Source of the DNA: DAOTTX01 sp034437515
Lineage (GTDB): Bacteria; Chloroflexota; Anaerolineae; Aggregatilineales; Phototrophicaceae
NCBI GenBank assembly: GCA_034437515.1
Contig: DAOTTX010000085.1
Coordinates: forward strand, 1-13,158
Length of the DNA stretch: 13,158 bases
Direction: 5' to 3'
Shown here piece after piece: positions 1 to 7,065 of this stretch (its first letter is position 1; every line of letters starts with the position of its first letter). The notes beneath the pieces are model-generated. The model worked only from the letters and a program-made list of their open reading frames with translations. It was not told where the DNA came from and made no database searches. The translations under genes were made by a program, and so were the position numbers.

Positions 1-3
1 TCA

Positions 4-558
4 TTGAGCCAATTCGAGCGCGTACTCACCTCAGAAGGAGAAATAACACTGACGCCGAAGTCTGTAAAGATTGAAGGCATCGTCAACAGCAGAAGACGTT
101 ACACGGATGAAGAACTGACTGAAGCGGTGAAGAAATCACGTTCGCTAGCGGAGACTCTGCGTCATCTCGGTGTGCGGGCAGCCGGTGGCAACTATGCAAC
201 ATTGAAGAAACGTCTTGAAGAACTCGATCTTGATACAACACATTTTCGTGGCAAGGGTTGGCTGAGCGGGCAAAAAAGCACGACCGTGACGAAAATTCCC
301 ATGAACGAGATCCTTGTGAAGCATTCGACCTATACGCACTCAAACGACCTACGCAAGCGCCTCATCAGCGAAGGGTACTTCCCCGCGCAGTGTGCGTGCT
401 GCAACCTGACCACCTGGCTTGACCAGCCGATTCCGCTTGAAGTCGATCACATCAACGGTGATCGGCGCGATAACCGCCTGGAAAATCTGCGGTTGCTGTG
501 CCCCAACTGCCACGCGCTCACCCCGACCTATCGCGGCAAGAATATTAGCGTCGACTAA
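4..558 (+). CDS. HNH endonuclease (start uncertain, possibly 5'-partial)
   Basis: A small HNH (beta-beta-alpha-metal) nuclease, expected to nick or cut DNA with a divalent metal. Counting from the TTG at 4, the C-terminal half shows a zinc-knuckle pair C130/C133, the catalytic DH at 148-149, the central Asn at 157 and the closing CPNCH at 166-170, so all HNH core residues are present. The N-terminal part from about residue 31 (RRRYTDEELTEAVKKS, then a Gly-Gly-Asn-Tyr stretch) looks like a helix-turn-helix-like DNA-binding segment that often precedes HNH domains in small stand-alone nucleases. The frame is open to base 1, so translation may begin upstream. An AAGGAG at 35-40 has no ATG, GTG or TTG at a normal distance (only an in-frame CTG at 49). 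The biological role (homing, phage remnant or defence) cannot be told from one gene. Confidence 0.85.
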   Translation: MSQFERVLTSEGEITLTPKSVKIEGIVNSRRRYTDEELTEAVKKSRSLAETLRHLGVRAAGGNYATLKKRLEELDLDTTHFRGKGWLSGQKSTTVTKIPMNEILVKHSTYTHSNDLRKRLISEGYFPAQCACCNLTTWLDQPIPLEVDHINGDRRDNRLENLRLLCPNCHALTPTYRGKNISVD

Positions 559-732
559 CGAGTTTGCGCCGCTACTGTGCGATAGGCGAGCGGGTGAGCC
601 ATCAATTCATCGTGTGAGGTCGCCGCCAGCATGGTCTGAATATTCGGTGGTGTCCGTGCCCTGGAAACAGGTGAACCACTCGCATCATGGATGACTTCTC
701 GGTCACATTGATCTCATTTCTCCGCTTTTTGC

Positions 733-758
733 CGCCCGCACATCTGCAAAATGTGGGC
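733..758 (-). terminator. Imperfect hairpin at the end of the oxidoreductase gene
   Basis: Read on the minus strand, directly at the TAG stop, GCCCACAT and ATGTGCGGGC can pair with a loop of about seven bases and a two-base bulge. There is no T-run after it (GGCAAAAAGCGG follows), so if it stops transcription it is not a classic intrinsic terminator; it may only protect the 3' end. Confidence 0.25.
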
Positions 759-1768
759 TAAAACCGCACCACGACCTTACCATTGTTCTTCCCCGCTTGA
801 AGATATTCGACAGCGTCAATCGCCGCTTCCACCCCATGAAACTCAGTCGGGTCGATTTCCGGTCGCAGTTTGCCATCGTTCAGTAAGCCGATGAGCTTGT
901 GCATCCGGTCGGCAAGTTCTGGTCTGCCGAAGTACAGATTGAGGTTAAAGCCGCGAATCGAGGCGTTCTTCCCCAAAATGCGATAGTAAATCCGCACATC
1001 TTTGACCACATCCGGCTTGCCCTTATATTCGGAGACGAAGCCAATCGTAATCAATCGCCCGAACCGCGCCAGATGACGCACAGCAGTGTCAAACATGGTC
1101 GTCCCCACACCCTCAAAGACAATATCTACCCCTTTGGGGTATTCCTGCTTGAGTACGGCGTTCAGGTCTTCCTCTCGGTAGTTCACCGGACGGTCACAGC
1201 CAATGGCGCGGAGCATCTCGGCTTTCTGCGGTGTGCTGCATGTGCCGATGACATGGTTCCCGGCGAGCTTGGCGAGCTGCACGGCGAACTGCCCGGTACC
1301 CCCCGCTGCCGCCGTGACCAGCACGGTTTCACCGCTGGTCATCTCCCCACAGGTATCAAGGGCGAGGTCGGCGGTCAAACCACCGACGGAGAGACTCATG
1401 ATCTCCGGGCTGGCAGCGGGGATGGGTACGGCAAGCTTGGCAGGTGTCAGGTAATACTCGGTGTAACCGGCACCGATAGCGTTCAGCAGGGCGTAGTCAC
1501 CGGGCTTGAATGTGGTGACGCCCTCACCGACTAGCACCACCTCGCCGACGGCTTCACCCCCCATGCCAACCGGCAGCGGTGTCGGCAGCAGATACTCGCC
1601 CGCCGCCATCATCACATCGGCGGCGTTGACCCCGGCGTACAGGTTGCGCACCACGATCTCATCCGCGCCCGGTGTGGGGAACGGCGTGCTCTGCACTTCG
1701 ACGGCGTCACGGAAATTTTTACTGTGCTGTATTGCGATGATACGCTTATATGTTTCAGGAAAGTTCAA
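758..1768 (-). CDS. Zinc-independent MDR-family NAD(P)H-dependent enone/quinone oxidoreductase (PTGR3/ZADH2-like)
   Basis: Medium-chain dehydrogenase/reductase of the quinone oxidoreductase branch, cytosolic, 336 residues (usual family length 320-345). The N-terminal GroES-like domain (about 20-125) carries the GVNAADVMMAAGEY and GGEAVGEVVLVGEGV motifs. The Rossmann domain has AAAGGTGQFAVQLAKLAG at about 153-170, which binds NADPH. I do not see the Cys/His pattern of zinc-binding alcohol dehydrogenases. The loop wording is closest to the prostaglandin-reductase-3/ZADH2 type, so reduction of the C=C bond of alpha,beta-unsaturated ketones or of quinones is the likely reaction; the real substrate is unknown. 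The start is a TTG at 1766-1768. It is chosen because AGGA lies 7 bases upstream and a promoter with perfect -35 sits just before it, while no ATG is available before the conserved region. It is divergent from the nucleotidyltransferase gene. Confidence 0.9.
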   Translation of the reverse strand: MNFPETYKRIIAIQHSKNFRDAVEVQSTPFPTPGADEIVVRNLYAGVNAADVMMAAGEYLLPTPLPVGMGGEAVGEVVLVGEGVTTFKPGDYALLNAIGAGYTEYYLTPAKLAVPIPAASPEIMSLSVGGLTADLALDTCGEMTSGETVLVTAAAGGTGQFAVQLAKLAGNHVIGTCSTPQKAEMLRAIGCDRPVNYREEDLNAVLKQEYPKGVDIVFEGVGTTMFDTAVRHLARFGRLITIGFVSEYKGKPDVVKDVRIYYRILGKNASIRGFNLNLYFGRPELADRMHKLIGLLNDGKLRPEIDPTEFHGVEAAIDAVEYLQAGKNNGKVVVRF

Positions 1769-1787
1769 ATTTAGTTCCTATCTAGAA

Positions 1788-1815
1788 ATAATCTCGTACT
1801 TCTCTTGAATGTCAA
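1788..1815 (-). promoter_or_regulatory. Sigma70-type promoter of the oxidoreductase gene
   Basis: On the minus strand a perfect -35 TTGACA (plus positions 1810-1815) is followed, after 16 bases, by GATTAT (1788-1793), a 4/6 match to the -10 consensus. Transcription would start near 1781, giving a very short leader containing AGGA (1776-1779) ahead of the TTG start at 1768. Confidence 0.6.
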
Positions 1816-1838
1816 CGGTTTTTAACTACATGAATAAT

Positions 1839-1844
1839 TATAAT
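1839..1844 (+). promoter_or_regulatory. Consensus -10 box of the nucleotidyltransferase gene
   Basis: A perfect TATAAT lies in an AT-rich stretch of the divergent intergenic region. The -35 at normal distance (around 1816-1821, CGGTTT) is poor, so the promoter may be activator-assisted. The box lies five bases before the ATG at 1850, so either the transcript is nearly leaderless at 1850 or translation begins at the ATG at 1877. Confidence 0.45.
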
Positions 1845-1876
1845 TGTGTATGAGAAAGAACGCGACCGGGTGGATT

Positions 1877-2767
1877 ATGTGCCAATTACAGCAAACAACG
1901 GGCTACCAACAAATCGACCGCATCCTATCAGGTGCGATCCACGTTTACGAAACGGTATTCACAGACCGCATCAGCGGTTGTTATTTAAGCGGCAGCTATG
2001 CCGACCGCACCGCATCAGCAGACAGTGACATTAACCTGATCGTCGTCTTTGAAGGCGAGGTCACCGCAGACGAACACAGCCATTTTAACACCATCGGTGA
2101 GGGCTTGCTGCAAATCGGCGATGTCACACTCAACGCCGCGCTCTATGCAGAAGCCGTGTTATTTACGGGGGCACCCACGCAACTCAAAATGGCGCTGTTT
2201 CTCTACGGCGAGGACAAGCGCGCCCACTACCCACTGGAAAATCTCGACCAATACATCCAGCGCACGATGGCAACGGCCTTCTGCCACATCCAGGGCTTAC
2301 GCCAGCACAAGACCGACCTCAAAGCACCGCTGGCCTACCCTGACGCGGAAGACACCTTCTTCGGTTACATCGACCAGCGCGTGGGTGCGTCGTTTCCGGT
2401 ATGTCCGCTGGTCAGCACCGTCACCACGATGGCAAGCACACTTACCGGCATCCAGGCACAGCGACAGGCTGGCTCCAAGCAGCAGGCGGTGATACTCTAC
2501 CGGGAGTTTGTAGACGATGATTGGATCGGCTTCATTGAGGACGTGTACCGCACGCTGAAACTGCGTTGGGTATGCGCCATCCCCAAAGACGAGGACGACC
2601 GGCAGCATCTACACACGTTATGTCAATGGATGCTCGGCTTCGAGAATTACTTCTTGCAGGCGTGCTGGCCTCATCTCTCACAGAACTTGCAACACGAGGC
2701 ACTGGCAGTACGCCAAAACGCAGAAAAGACCCTGCATACCATCGCCTACAGTGGTGACTTGTTCTAA
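1877..2767 (+). CDS. Nucleotidyltransferase-fold protein (MNT/aminoglycoside-adenylyltransferase-like) with altered metal site
   Basis: A DNA polymerase beta-type nucleotidyltransferase domain. The hallmark strand-turn GSYADRTASADSDINLIVV (residues 39-57 counting from the ATG at 1877) matches the GSxAxGT...SDIDL motif, in which two aspartates hold the catalytic metals. Here the first Asp is kept (D51) but the second is Asn (N53). The strand that usually gives the third acid reads VTLNAALY, with Asn86 at the likely position. The rest (about 100-297) is a helical domain I cannot assign. In active relatives the reaction is transfer of a nucleotide to a small molecule or protein; this copy may be inactive, use another metal geometry, or be a binding protein. 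I prefer ATG 1877, preceded by GGGTGG; ATG 1850 or TTG 1844 would add 9 or 11 residues. The TAA overlaps the stop of the opposing J-domain gene by 4 bases. Confidence 0.75.
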   Translation: MCQLQQTTGYQQIDRILSGAIHVYETVFTDRISGCYLSGSYADRTASADSDINLIVVFEGEVTADEHSHFNTIGEGLLQIGDVTLNAALYAEAVLFTGAPTQLKMALFLYGEDKRAHYPLENLDQYIQRTMATAFCHIQGLRQHKTDLKAPLAYPDAEDTFFGYIDQRVGASFPVCPLVSTVTTMASTLTGIQAQRQAGSKQQAVILYREFVDDDWIGFIEDVYRTLKLRWVCAIPKDEDDRQHLHTLCQWMLGFENYFLQACWPHLSQNLQHEALAVRQNAEKTLHTIAYSGDLF

Positions 2768-3534
2768 TTGACCCGGCGGCGCAGGTCGTCATACCGGCGC
2801 AGTAATTCGGTGTACTGTGTCTCGAAAGTCGCTGCCATCTCTCGCAGTAGATTTTGCCCTTTGCGCCTGTCCCATTTTTCCTGAATCTTGAGATCCATCA
2901 GTACGCCATGTGTGAGGTCAAATTTTTCGATCTTGAGTGCTTCGATGCGCTCGGTCAGTTCGGCACATTCCGCTTGTAGGCGGCGCAGTTTGAGCATTGT
3001 CAATGGCATGTTGGCTTCATCTTCGTCCGGCGGGCTGTTGTCGAGGGCTTGCAGCGCCTCCAGATCACGCTTGGCATAGGCATCGTTGATCTGTGCCATC
3101 AGCCGGGTGCGTTGCAGCCGGTCTTGTTCGTTCTGCGCCAGGTCAGGGTGATGCTGCCGCGCCAGCCGCCGGTAGACCTTTTTGATGTCTTCGCTGGCTT
3201 TGGGGCGCTGGTTGGGCAGTTTAATGTCCTCGATGTTAAAGCGTGTGCTACTTTGTGACGACGCAGACCAGCGGTCGCGCCAGATGTCATCCAACGGCGT
3301 GGATGCGCCGCGTGCTTGCCGCCGCGCCAATGACTCTAAATCCGCGATGGCGGCTTTGAGCACCTGTACTTTATCCGCAATCGGCTTGACGATGCGATCA
3401 TAACGCCGCTCGATGGGTTTGAGCTGGTTACGCAATTTTTCGACCTCGTCTTCCAGCACACGCAACGTTTCGTGCTGGCGTTTGATGGTCACCCGCAGCC
3501 GGATGATCTTTTCTTGAATCTCGTAGTCTTCCAT
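2764..3534 (-). CDS. J-domain protein flanked by two coiled coils
   Basis: A 256-residue cytosolic protein with a DnaJ-type domain in the middle (about 112-165). Helix II RRLARQHHPDL carries the essential HPD triad at 129-131, the part that stimulates the ATPase of DnaK/Hsp70. It is followed by a helix III of the form AQINDAYAKRDLEALQAL. It lacks the Gly/Phe region and zinc fingers of DnaJ, so it is a class III J-protein. Residues 1-75 and 178-255 are long, highly charged heptad-like helices that probably dimerise or bind the client. It is the second gene of an operon: its ATG lies five bases after the TAA of the phosphoesterase gene and has only a weak ribosome site, suggesting translational coupling. 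The TAG stop overlaps the convergent nucleotidyltransferase stop (CTAA, 2764-2767), with no room for a terminator. Confidence 0.85.
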   Translation of the reverse strand: MEDYEIQEKIIRLRVTIKRQHETLRVLEDEVEKLRNQLKPIERRYDRIVKPIADKVQVLKAAIADLESLARRQARGASTPLDDIWRDRWSASSQSSTRFNIEDIKLPNQRPKASEDIKKVYRRLARQHHPDLAQNEQDRLQRTRLMAQINDAYAKRDLEALQALDNSPPDEDEANMPLTMLKLRRLQAECAELTERIEALKIEKFDLTHGVLMDLKIQEKWDRRKGQNLLREMAATFETQYTELLRRYDDLRRRVN

Positions 3535-3539
3535 GCGGC

Positions 3540-4325
3540 TTAGTCCGTTAACGTGAAGCGATGCCGGCGGATCAGGGTTTGATTCTCGGTGACGGTGACC
3601 ACGCTGAAGCCAGGGCCATCGTGGGGGGCGTGGGTCGTCTCCTCCTGACCGGGCCAGGCGTGGAACTGGGCCCAGGAACTGAGCGTGGCACAGTACAGCA
3701 CACCATCACGATAAATATCCAGGTTTTGATGCACATGCCCGAAGAACACCCCGCGCAGCCGTTCTTTTGCAGGTAAGATCGCCGCGTGGAAGGCGTCGGT
3801 ATTCTGAATGCCCATGAAGTCATCCAACCAGGGGATGCCGCCGGGCGTCGGGTTGTGGTGCGTGGCAATTACCAGCGGGCGGTCGTCGTCCGCCGTGCAG
3901 ATCGCGTTGATCCAGGCGAGTTGATTCTCGGTCATGTATCCGGCGGGTGGGTCGGCGGGGCCGTTGCTATCTACGATGGCAACTTGCACACCGTTGACCT
4001 CAAACTCGTAGTGAAGCTGCATTTTCGGGCCGCCACGCTGCACCAGCGCATTTTGCAAGGCGGCGCTGGCGTCGTGGTTGCCAGCGACATAATGCACCGG
4101 TGCTTTGATCTCACCGAGGATGTCCTTACAGGCGGCGTAGGCTTCTGGATACGGATCATAGGCCACATCGCCGGTGTGCAGCACGAAATCGGGCATAAAG
4201 GGCAGCGCGTTCACCTGCTGGACTAACGCCCGCGCCCCTTCATGAGGTGGGTGGGGGGCATAGTCTGCATTGTAATTAGGGTCTGCCGGGATGTGCGTAT
4301 CTGAGATATGAACAAAGGTCAGCAT
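3540..4325 (-). CDS. Calcineurin-like metallophosphoesterase (CpdA/3',5'-cAMP phosphodiesterase-like)
   Basis: A 261-residue soluble phosphoesterase of the class III cyclic-nucleotide phosphodiesterase type. All five metal-binding motifs of the family are present in order: SDTH (D9, H11), GDVAYD (52-57), GNHD (82-85), the THH histidine at 156-157 and GHVH (196-199). Such enzymes use a di-metal centre to hydrolyse phosphodiesters or phosphomonoesters; cAMP is a guess from resemblance, not something visible. There is no signal peptide or membrane segment, so it should act in the cytosol. The ATG at 4325 is supported by an AGGAG six bases upstream. It is the first gene of a two-gene operon with the J-domain protein and is divergent from the TPR cassette. 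A second, membrane-anchored phosphoesterase of a different subfamily lies at 10848-11690; the two are not recent duplicates. Confidence 0.88.
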   Translation of the reverse strand: MLTFVHISDTHIPADPNYNADYAPHPPHEGARALVQQVNALPFMPDFVLHTGDVAYDPYPEAYAACKDILGEIKAPVHYVAGNHDASAALQNALVQRGGPKMQLHYEFEVNGVQVAIVDSNGPADPPAGYMTENQLAWINAICTADDDRPLVIATHHNPTPGGIPWLDDFMGIQNTDAFHAAILPAKERLRGVFFGHVHQNLDIYRDGVLYCATLSSWAQFHAWPGQEETTHAPHDGPGFSVVTVTENQTLIRRHRFTLTD

Positions 4326-4420
4326 GGGCCACTCCTGCTACAAATGATAATTTCTATTCTACCATTGAAGCCCTCACCGGGGAGTCTGATAGAATAACAA
4401 TAGAAATCTTCGTAATAGGC

Positions 4421-4448
4421 TCGAATTTTTTGTAAGTTTGCTTATACT
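4421..4448 (+). promoter_or_regulatory. Candidate promoter of the three-gene TPR operon
   Basis: TATACT (4443-4448, 5/6 match to the -10 box) with TCGAAT (4421-4426, weak -35) 16 bases upstream. The predicted start near 4455 leaves a leader of about 24 bases containing the GAGGG ribosome site before the ATG at 4479. It is the only good -10-like hexamer in the divergent intergenic region on this strand. Confidence 0.4.
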
Positions 4449-4478
4449 CATCAACCTTATCGTATGCGAGGGCAGTTC

Positions 4479-5744
4479 ATGACCATTAGACGCGACTACA
4501 ATCGACCGTTTTTCCACAAACGCCGAAACCGAGGCCGCCTCTACTTTATCGTATTTATGAGCACATTGATTATCGGTCTACTTCTGTATGTCTCGCTGCG
4601 TTTTGATCAGCTACAACTCCAGGCGTTAGATACTATCGGCATGGCTCCTACGCCAACCCCGTTTGCCAGCGACCTCGCCACTGACGGCATGGCGCTTTAC
4701 AACAGCGGTAATGTGGCTGGCGCACTGACTTTGATCGAACGGGCGGCCCAGCAGCAACCCGGCAACGTCGATTATCTGTACGAATATGGACGCTTGCTGC
4801 TGGAAAACAACCGTGAGGACGAAGCCATCGTCATCGGGGATCGCATGATCGAACTCGCGACGAATGACCCGCGCAGCTACGAAATTCGTGCGGCGGCGGT
4901 CATGTACAGCGACCCCGCCGACGCCATCCAGGTGACCATTCGCGGGCAAGAGGCCGATGAACTCTACGCCCCGTTGGTGGCGATTCAAGGTGTGGCGTAT
5001 ACCAACCTGGGGCGCTGGCAGGAAGGCACCCGCCAGAGCTACCAGGCGGTCGAACTCGCGCCGAATAATGCCTTTGTCCTGCGGGCCAGTTACACACCGC
5101 TGGTTTACGTCGCCCAATACCAACAGGCAGCGGATAACCTGACCCGCGCCATTGAGCTAAACCCCAACCTGACCGCGCCTTACTTCGAGTTGGCATCGCT
5201 CTACCGCATCAACCGGCCTGAAGTCTACCAGCCGACGATGGCGGTCGCGTTGTTCGAGCGTGTGTTAGAGATCGACCCGGAGAACGCCAAAGCCAACCTG
5301 CGCCTTTGCCAGACCTTCGCCACCGTTGACCAGGCGGATTTCTCCCAGGCGCAACCTTACTGTGAGCGTGCGCTGCAAATCCAGCCGGATTACGCCGATG
5401 CCTACAAAGAACTCGGTCGTATGCAGTATCTACGCCGCAACTACGAGGGGTCTATCGAGTCGTTCGAGCAGTGTATCGAGCTTGGTTCCGAGGACATCGA
5501 CTGCTGGTATTTGCAAGGACAAGCCGAGTTCTACCTTGATAACTGCCCGCGTGCGTGGGAATTGCTGACCGAAGCACAAAACATGGCGGAAGCCGCCGCG
5601 TTTGTGCCGGTATCAGTCGAAGAAGGGATCGAGATCGGTCTGTTCAACATCACGGAGTTGTGTGCGGGTTTCTCTAACCGGCAGGTGCCAACCGCCATCC
5701 CACCCACGCCCATCCCGCCCACGCCGATTGGTGGGTTCAGCTAA
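4479..5744 (+). CDS. Membrane-anchored extracytoplasmic TPR protein, paralog 1
   Basis: A 421-residue single-pass protein. Residues 1-20 are basic and cytoplasmic (RRDYNRPFF, then KRRNRGR), 21-40 are a hydrophobic helix, and 55-65 are the Pro/Thr linker APTPTPF. About 66-395 is a TPR array with typical G-A-Y/P spacing (ALTLIERAAQQQPGNVDYLY, AADNLTRAIELNPN, ALFERVLEIDPENAKA), and the end is Pro-rich (IPPTPIPPTPIG). By the positive-inside rule the TPRs face outward. Six cysteines, all in the C-terminal half (277, 295, 332, 342, 356, 395), align with those of the next gene and suggest disulfides. TPR arrays bind proteins or peptides; no enzymatic domain is seen. The ATG at 4479 is preferred because GAGGG ends six bases upstream; an in-frame ATG at 4464 would add five residues. 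First gene of the operon, 2 bases before the next. Confidence 0.85.
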   Translation: MTIRRDYNRPFFHKRRNRGRLYFIVFMSTLIIGLLLYVSLRFDQLQLQALDTIGMAPTPTPFASDLATDGMALYNSGNVAGALTLIERAAQQQPGNVDYLYEYGRLLLENNREDEAIVIGDRMIELATNDPRSYEIRAAAVMYSDPADAIQVTIRGQEADELYAPLVAIQGVAYTNLGRWQEGTRQSYQAVELAPNNAFVLRASYTPLVYVAQYQQAADNLTRAIELNPNLTAPYFELASLYRINRPEVYQPTMAVALFERVLEIDPENAKANLRLCQTFATVDQADFSQAQPYCERALQIQPDYADAYKELGRMQYLRRNYEGSIESFEQCIELGSEDIDCWYLQGQAEFYLDNCPRAWELLTEAQNMAEAAAFVPVSVEEGIEIGLFNITELCAGFSNRQVPTAIPPTPIPPTPIGGFS

Positions 5745-5746
5745 CC

Positions 5747-7051
5747 ATGTCTGGTATGCATTTTCGCCGTGACTATTCCCGTCCGTTGTTCGGTGATCGC
5801 AAGCCGCAGCGGAACTATCGCCGTATCTTCTTCGTCTTCGGGTTGATAATCGGCGGGTTGCTGCTGTTCGTCAGTGTGAACTTCGACAATCTGCAAGCGA
5901 CCGCGATGGAGGTCGCCGGATTTGCCCCTACGCCGACCCCGCTGCCGGGCAATCTAGCGACGGTCGGCACGGCGTTAATGCTGGCGGGGGACTACGACGA
6001 AGCCGCCGATTTATTCGAGCAGGCATTGGCCCAACGCCCGGAAAACGTGGATTATCTGTACGAATATGGCAAGCTACACATCGAACTCAGTGACTACGAC
6101 GCCGCTATCGCCTTAGCAGACCGCATTCTAGGGGCTGATCCGTCCGACCCACGCGGCTATGAGCTAAAGTCACGCGCACAGATGCTCGCCGATAATTCTT
6201 CAGCGGCGATCTCGGTCGCGCTCGCCGGTTTAGACTTGAATCGCGGTTATGAGGGGCCGCTACTGGCGGTGCTGTCGCGTGCTTACACGTTCAACGGCAA
6301 CTACGCCGACGGTGTAGACGCCGGGCAGCGTGCCGTCGAAGCTGACCCTAACTCGGTCGATGCTCGGCTGGCCTACGCTAACGCGCTCAACTTCTTTGAC
6401 CTGCGTGACGAGGCACTCAACCAGCTTGAGACGGCCTTGCAGATCAACCCCAATCACATTCAGGCGTTGTTCGATCTCGCGTTTCAGTACCTCGCCCGCA
6501 ATCAGGATCAAGAAGCTATCGACCTCTACGACCGCATCCTGGCGCTGCAACCGCGCAACGCCAACGCTAACCTGTGGTTGTGCCGCAGCTATAAGAAGGT
6601 CGGGCAGTTTGAACGTGCGGTCGGCTATTGTGTGGACGCTACCGACTTGAACCCGCAATCTGCCGGGGCCTTTTACGAGTTGGGGATGCTGCGCTACCGT
6701 GACTACGACTTCGACGCCTCGCTGGCGGCCTTCAGCGAGTGCGCGAACATCAACCCCGACAGCCTGGAATGCACCTACCGGGCCGGGTTGTCACACTATT
6801 ACGTGGCGATGTCGCAGCGTGACCTGGGCGACACCGACTCGACGAATGACCACTGTGAAGCCGCCTGGAACGTGCTACAGGACTCGCTCGTCATGGCGCA
6901 GGAGCGTTTCGACGCTGAGGTCGCGGCTGAAAACATCCGCACCGGTCTGATCGCCATCGAGCAGGACTGCCCCGCTTACGGCGGCACCGGGCCGATCAAC
7001 CCGCGCCCCATCAACCCAGAAGCGACACCGGAAACCGACACGTCAGCTTAG
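5747..7051 (+). CDS. Membrane-anchored extracytoplasmic TPR protein, paralog 2
   Basis: A 434-residue close paralog of the preceding gene with the same plan: basic cytoplasmic tail with RRDYSRPLF (7-15), hydrophobic helix about 27-43, linker FAPTPTPLPG (59-68), TPR units from about 69 to 410 (for example AADLFEQALAQRPENVDYLY and AIDLYDRILALQPRNANANL), and a polar Pro-containing tail. Cysteines 279, 295, 332, 342, 370 and 408 match the six of paralog 1. A 14-residue insertion (MSQRDLGDTDSTN region) separates the fourth and fifth. The start at 5747 comes two bases after the upstream stop, so expression is probably translationally coupled; an ATG at 5756 would drop three residues but has no ribosome site. 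It likely works together with its neighbours as a hetero-oligomeric scaffold outside the membrane; the binding partner is unknown. Confidence 0.85.
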   Translation: MSGMHFRRDYSRPLFGDRKPQRNYRRIFFVFGLIIGGLLLFVSVNFDNLQATAMEVAGFAPTPTPLPGNLATVGTALMLAGDYDEAADLFEQALAQRPENVDYLYEYGKLHIELSDYDAAIALADRILGADPSDPRGYELKSRAQMLADNSSAAISVALAGLDLNRGYEGPLLAVLSRAYTFNGNYADGVDAGQRAVEADPNSVDARLAYANALNFFDLRDEALNQLETALQINPNHIQALFDLAFQYLARNQDQEAIDLYDRILALQPRNANANLWLCRSYKKVGQFERAVGYCVDATDLNPQSAGAFYELGMLRYRDYDFDASLAAFSECANINPDSLECTYRAGLSHYYVAMSQRDLGDTDSTNDHCEAAWNVLQDSLVMAQERFDAEVAAENIRTGLIAIEQDCPAYGGTGPINPRPINPEATPETDTSA

Positions 7052-7065
7052 TTAGAGGGAATCTT

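Noticed and set aside
1..558. HNH gene as evidence of a mobile intron, prophage or defence island
   Set aside because: No intron boundaries, integrase, phage or restriction genes are visible next to it; one nuclease gene at the edge is not enough.
419..694. Frame that would extend into the 559-757 gap after the HNH gene
   Set aside because: It overlaps the HNH core in another frame and its product has no coherent features. The gap shows only a weak hairpin at its right end.
899..1534. Long open frame (211 codons) on the plus strand opposite the oxidoreductase
   Set aside because: It lies entirely antisense to a gene with clear MDR motifs; its product has no recognisable motif, and there is no ribosome site.
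3786..4226. Plus-strand frame opposite the cytosolic phosphoesterase
   Set aside because: The minus-strand gene has all five metal motifs and a good ribosome site; the overlap is complete.
4479..4600. RRDY in the TPR tails as a twin-arginine export signal
   Set aside because: The consensus continues with Leu/Lys after the aromatic, and here Asn/Ser-Arg-Pro follows. The hydrophobic helix is strongly hydrophobic with no cleavage site, so a plain membrane anchor fits better.
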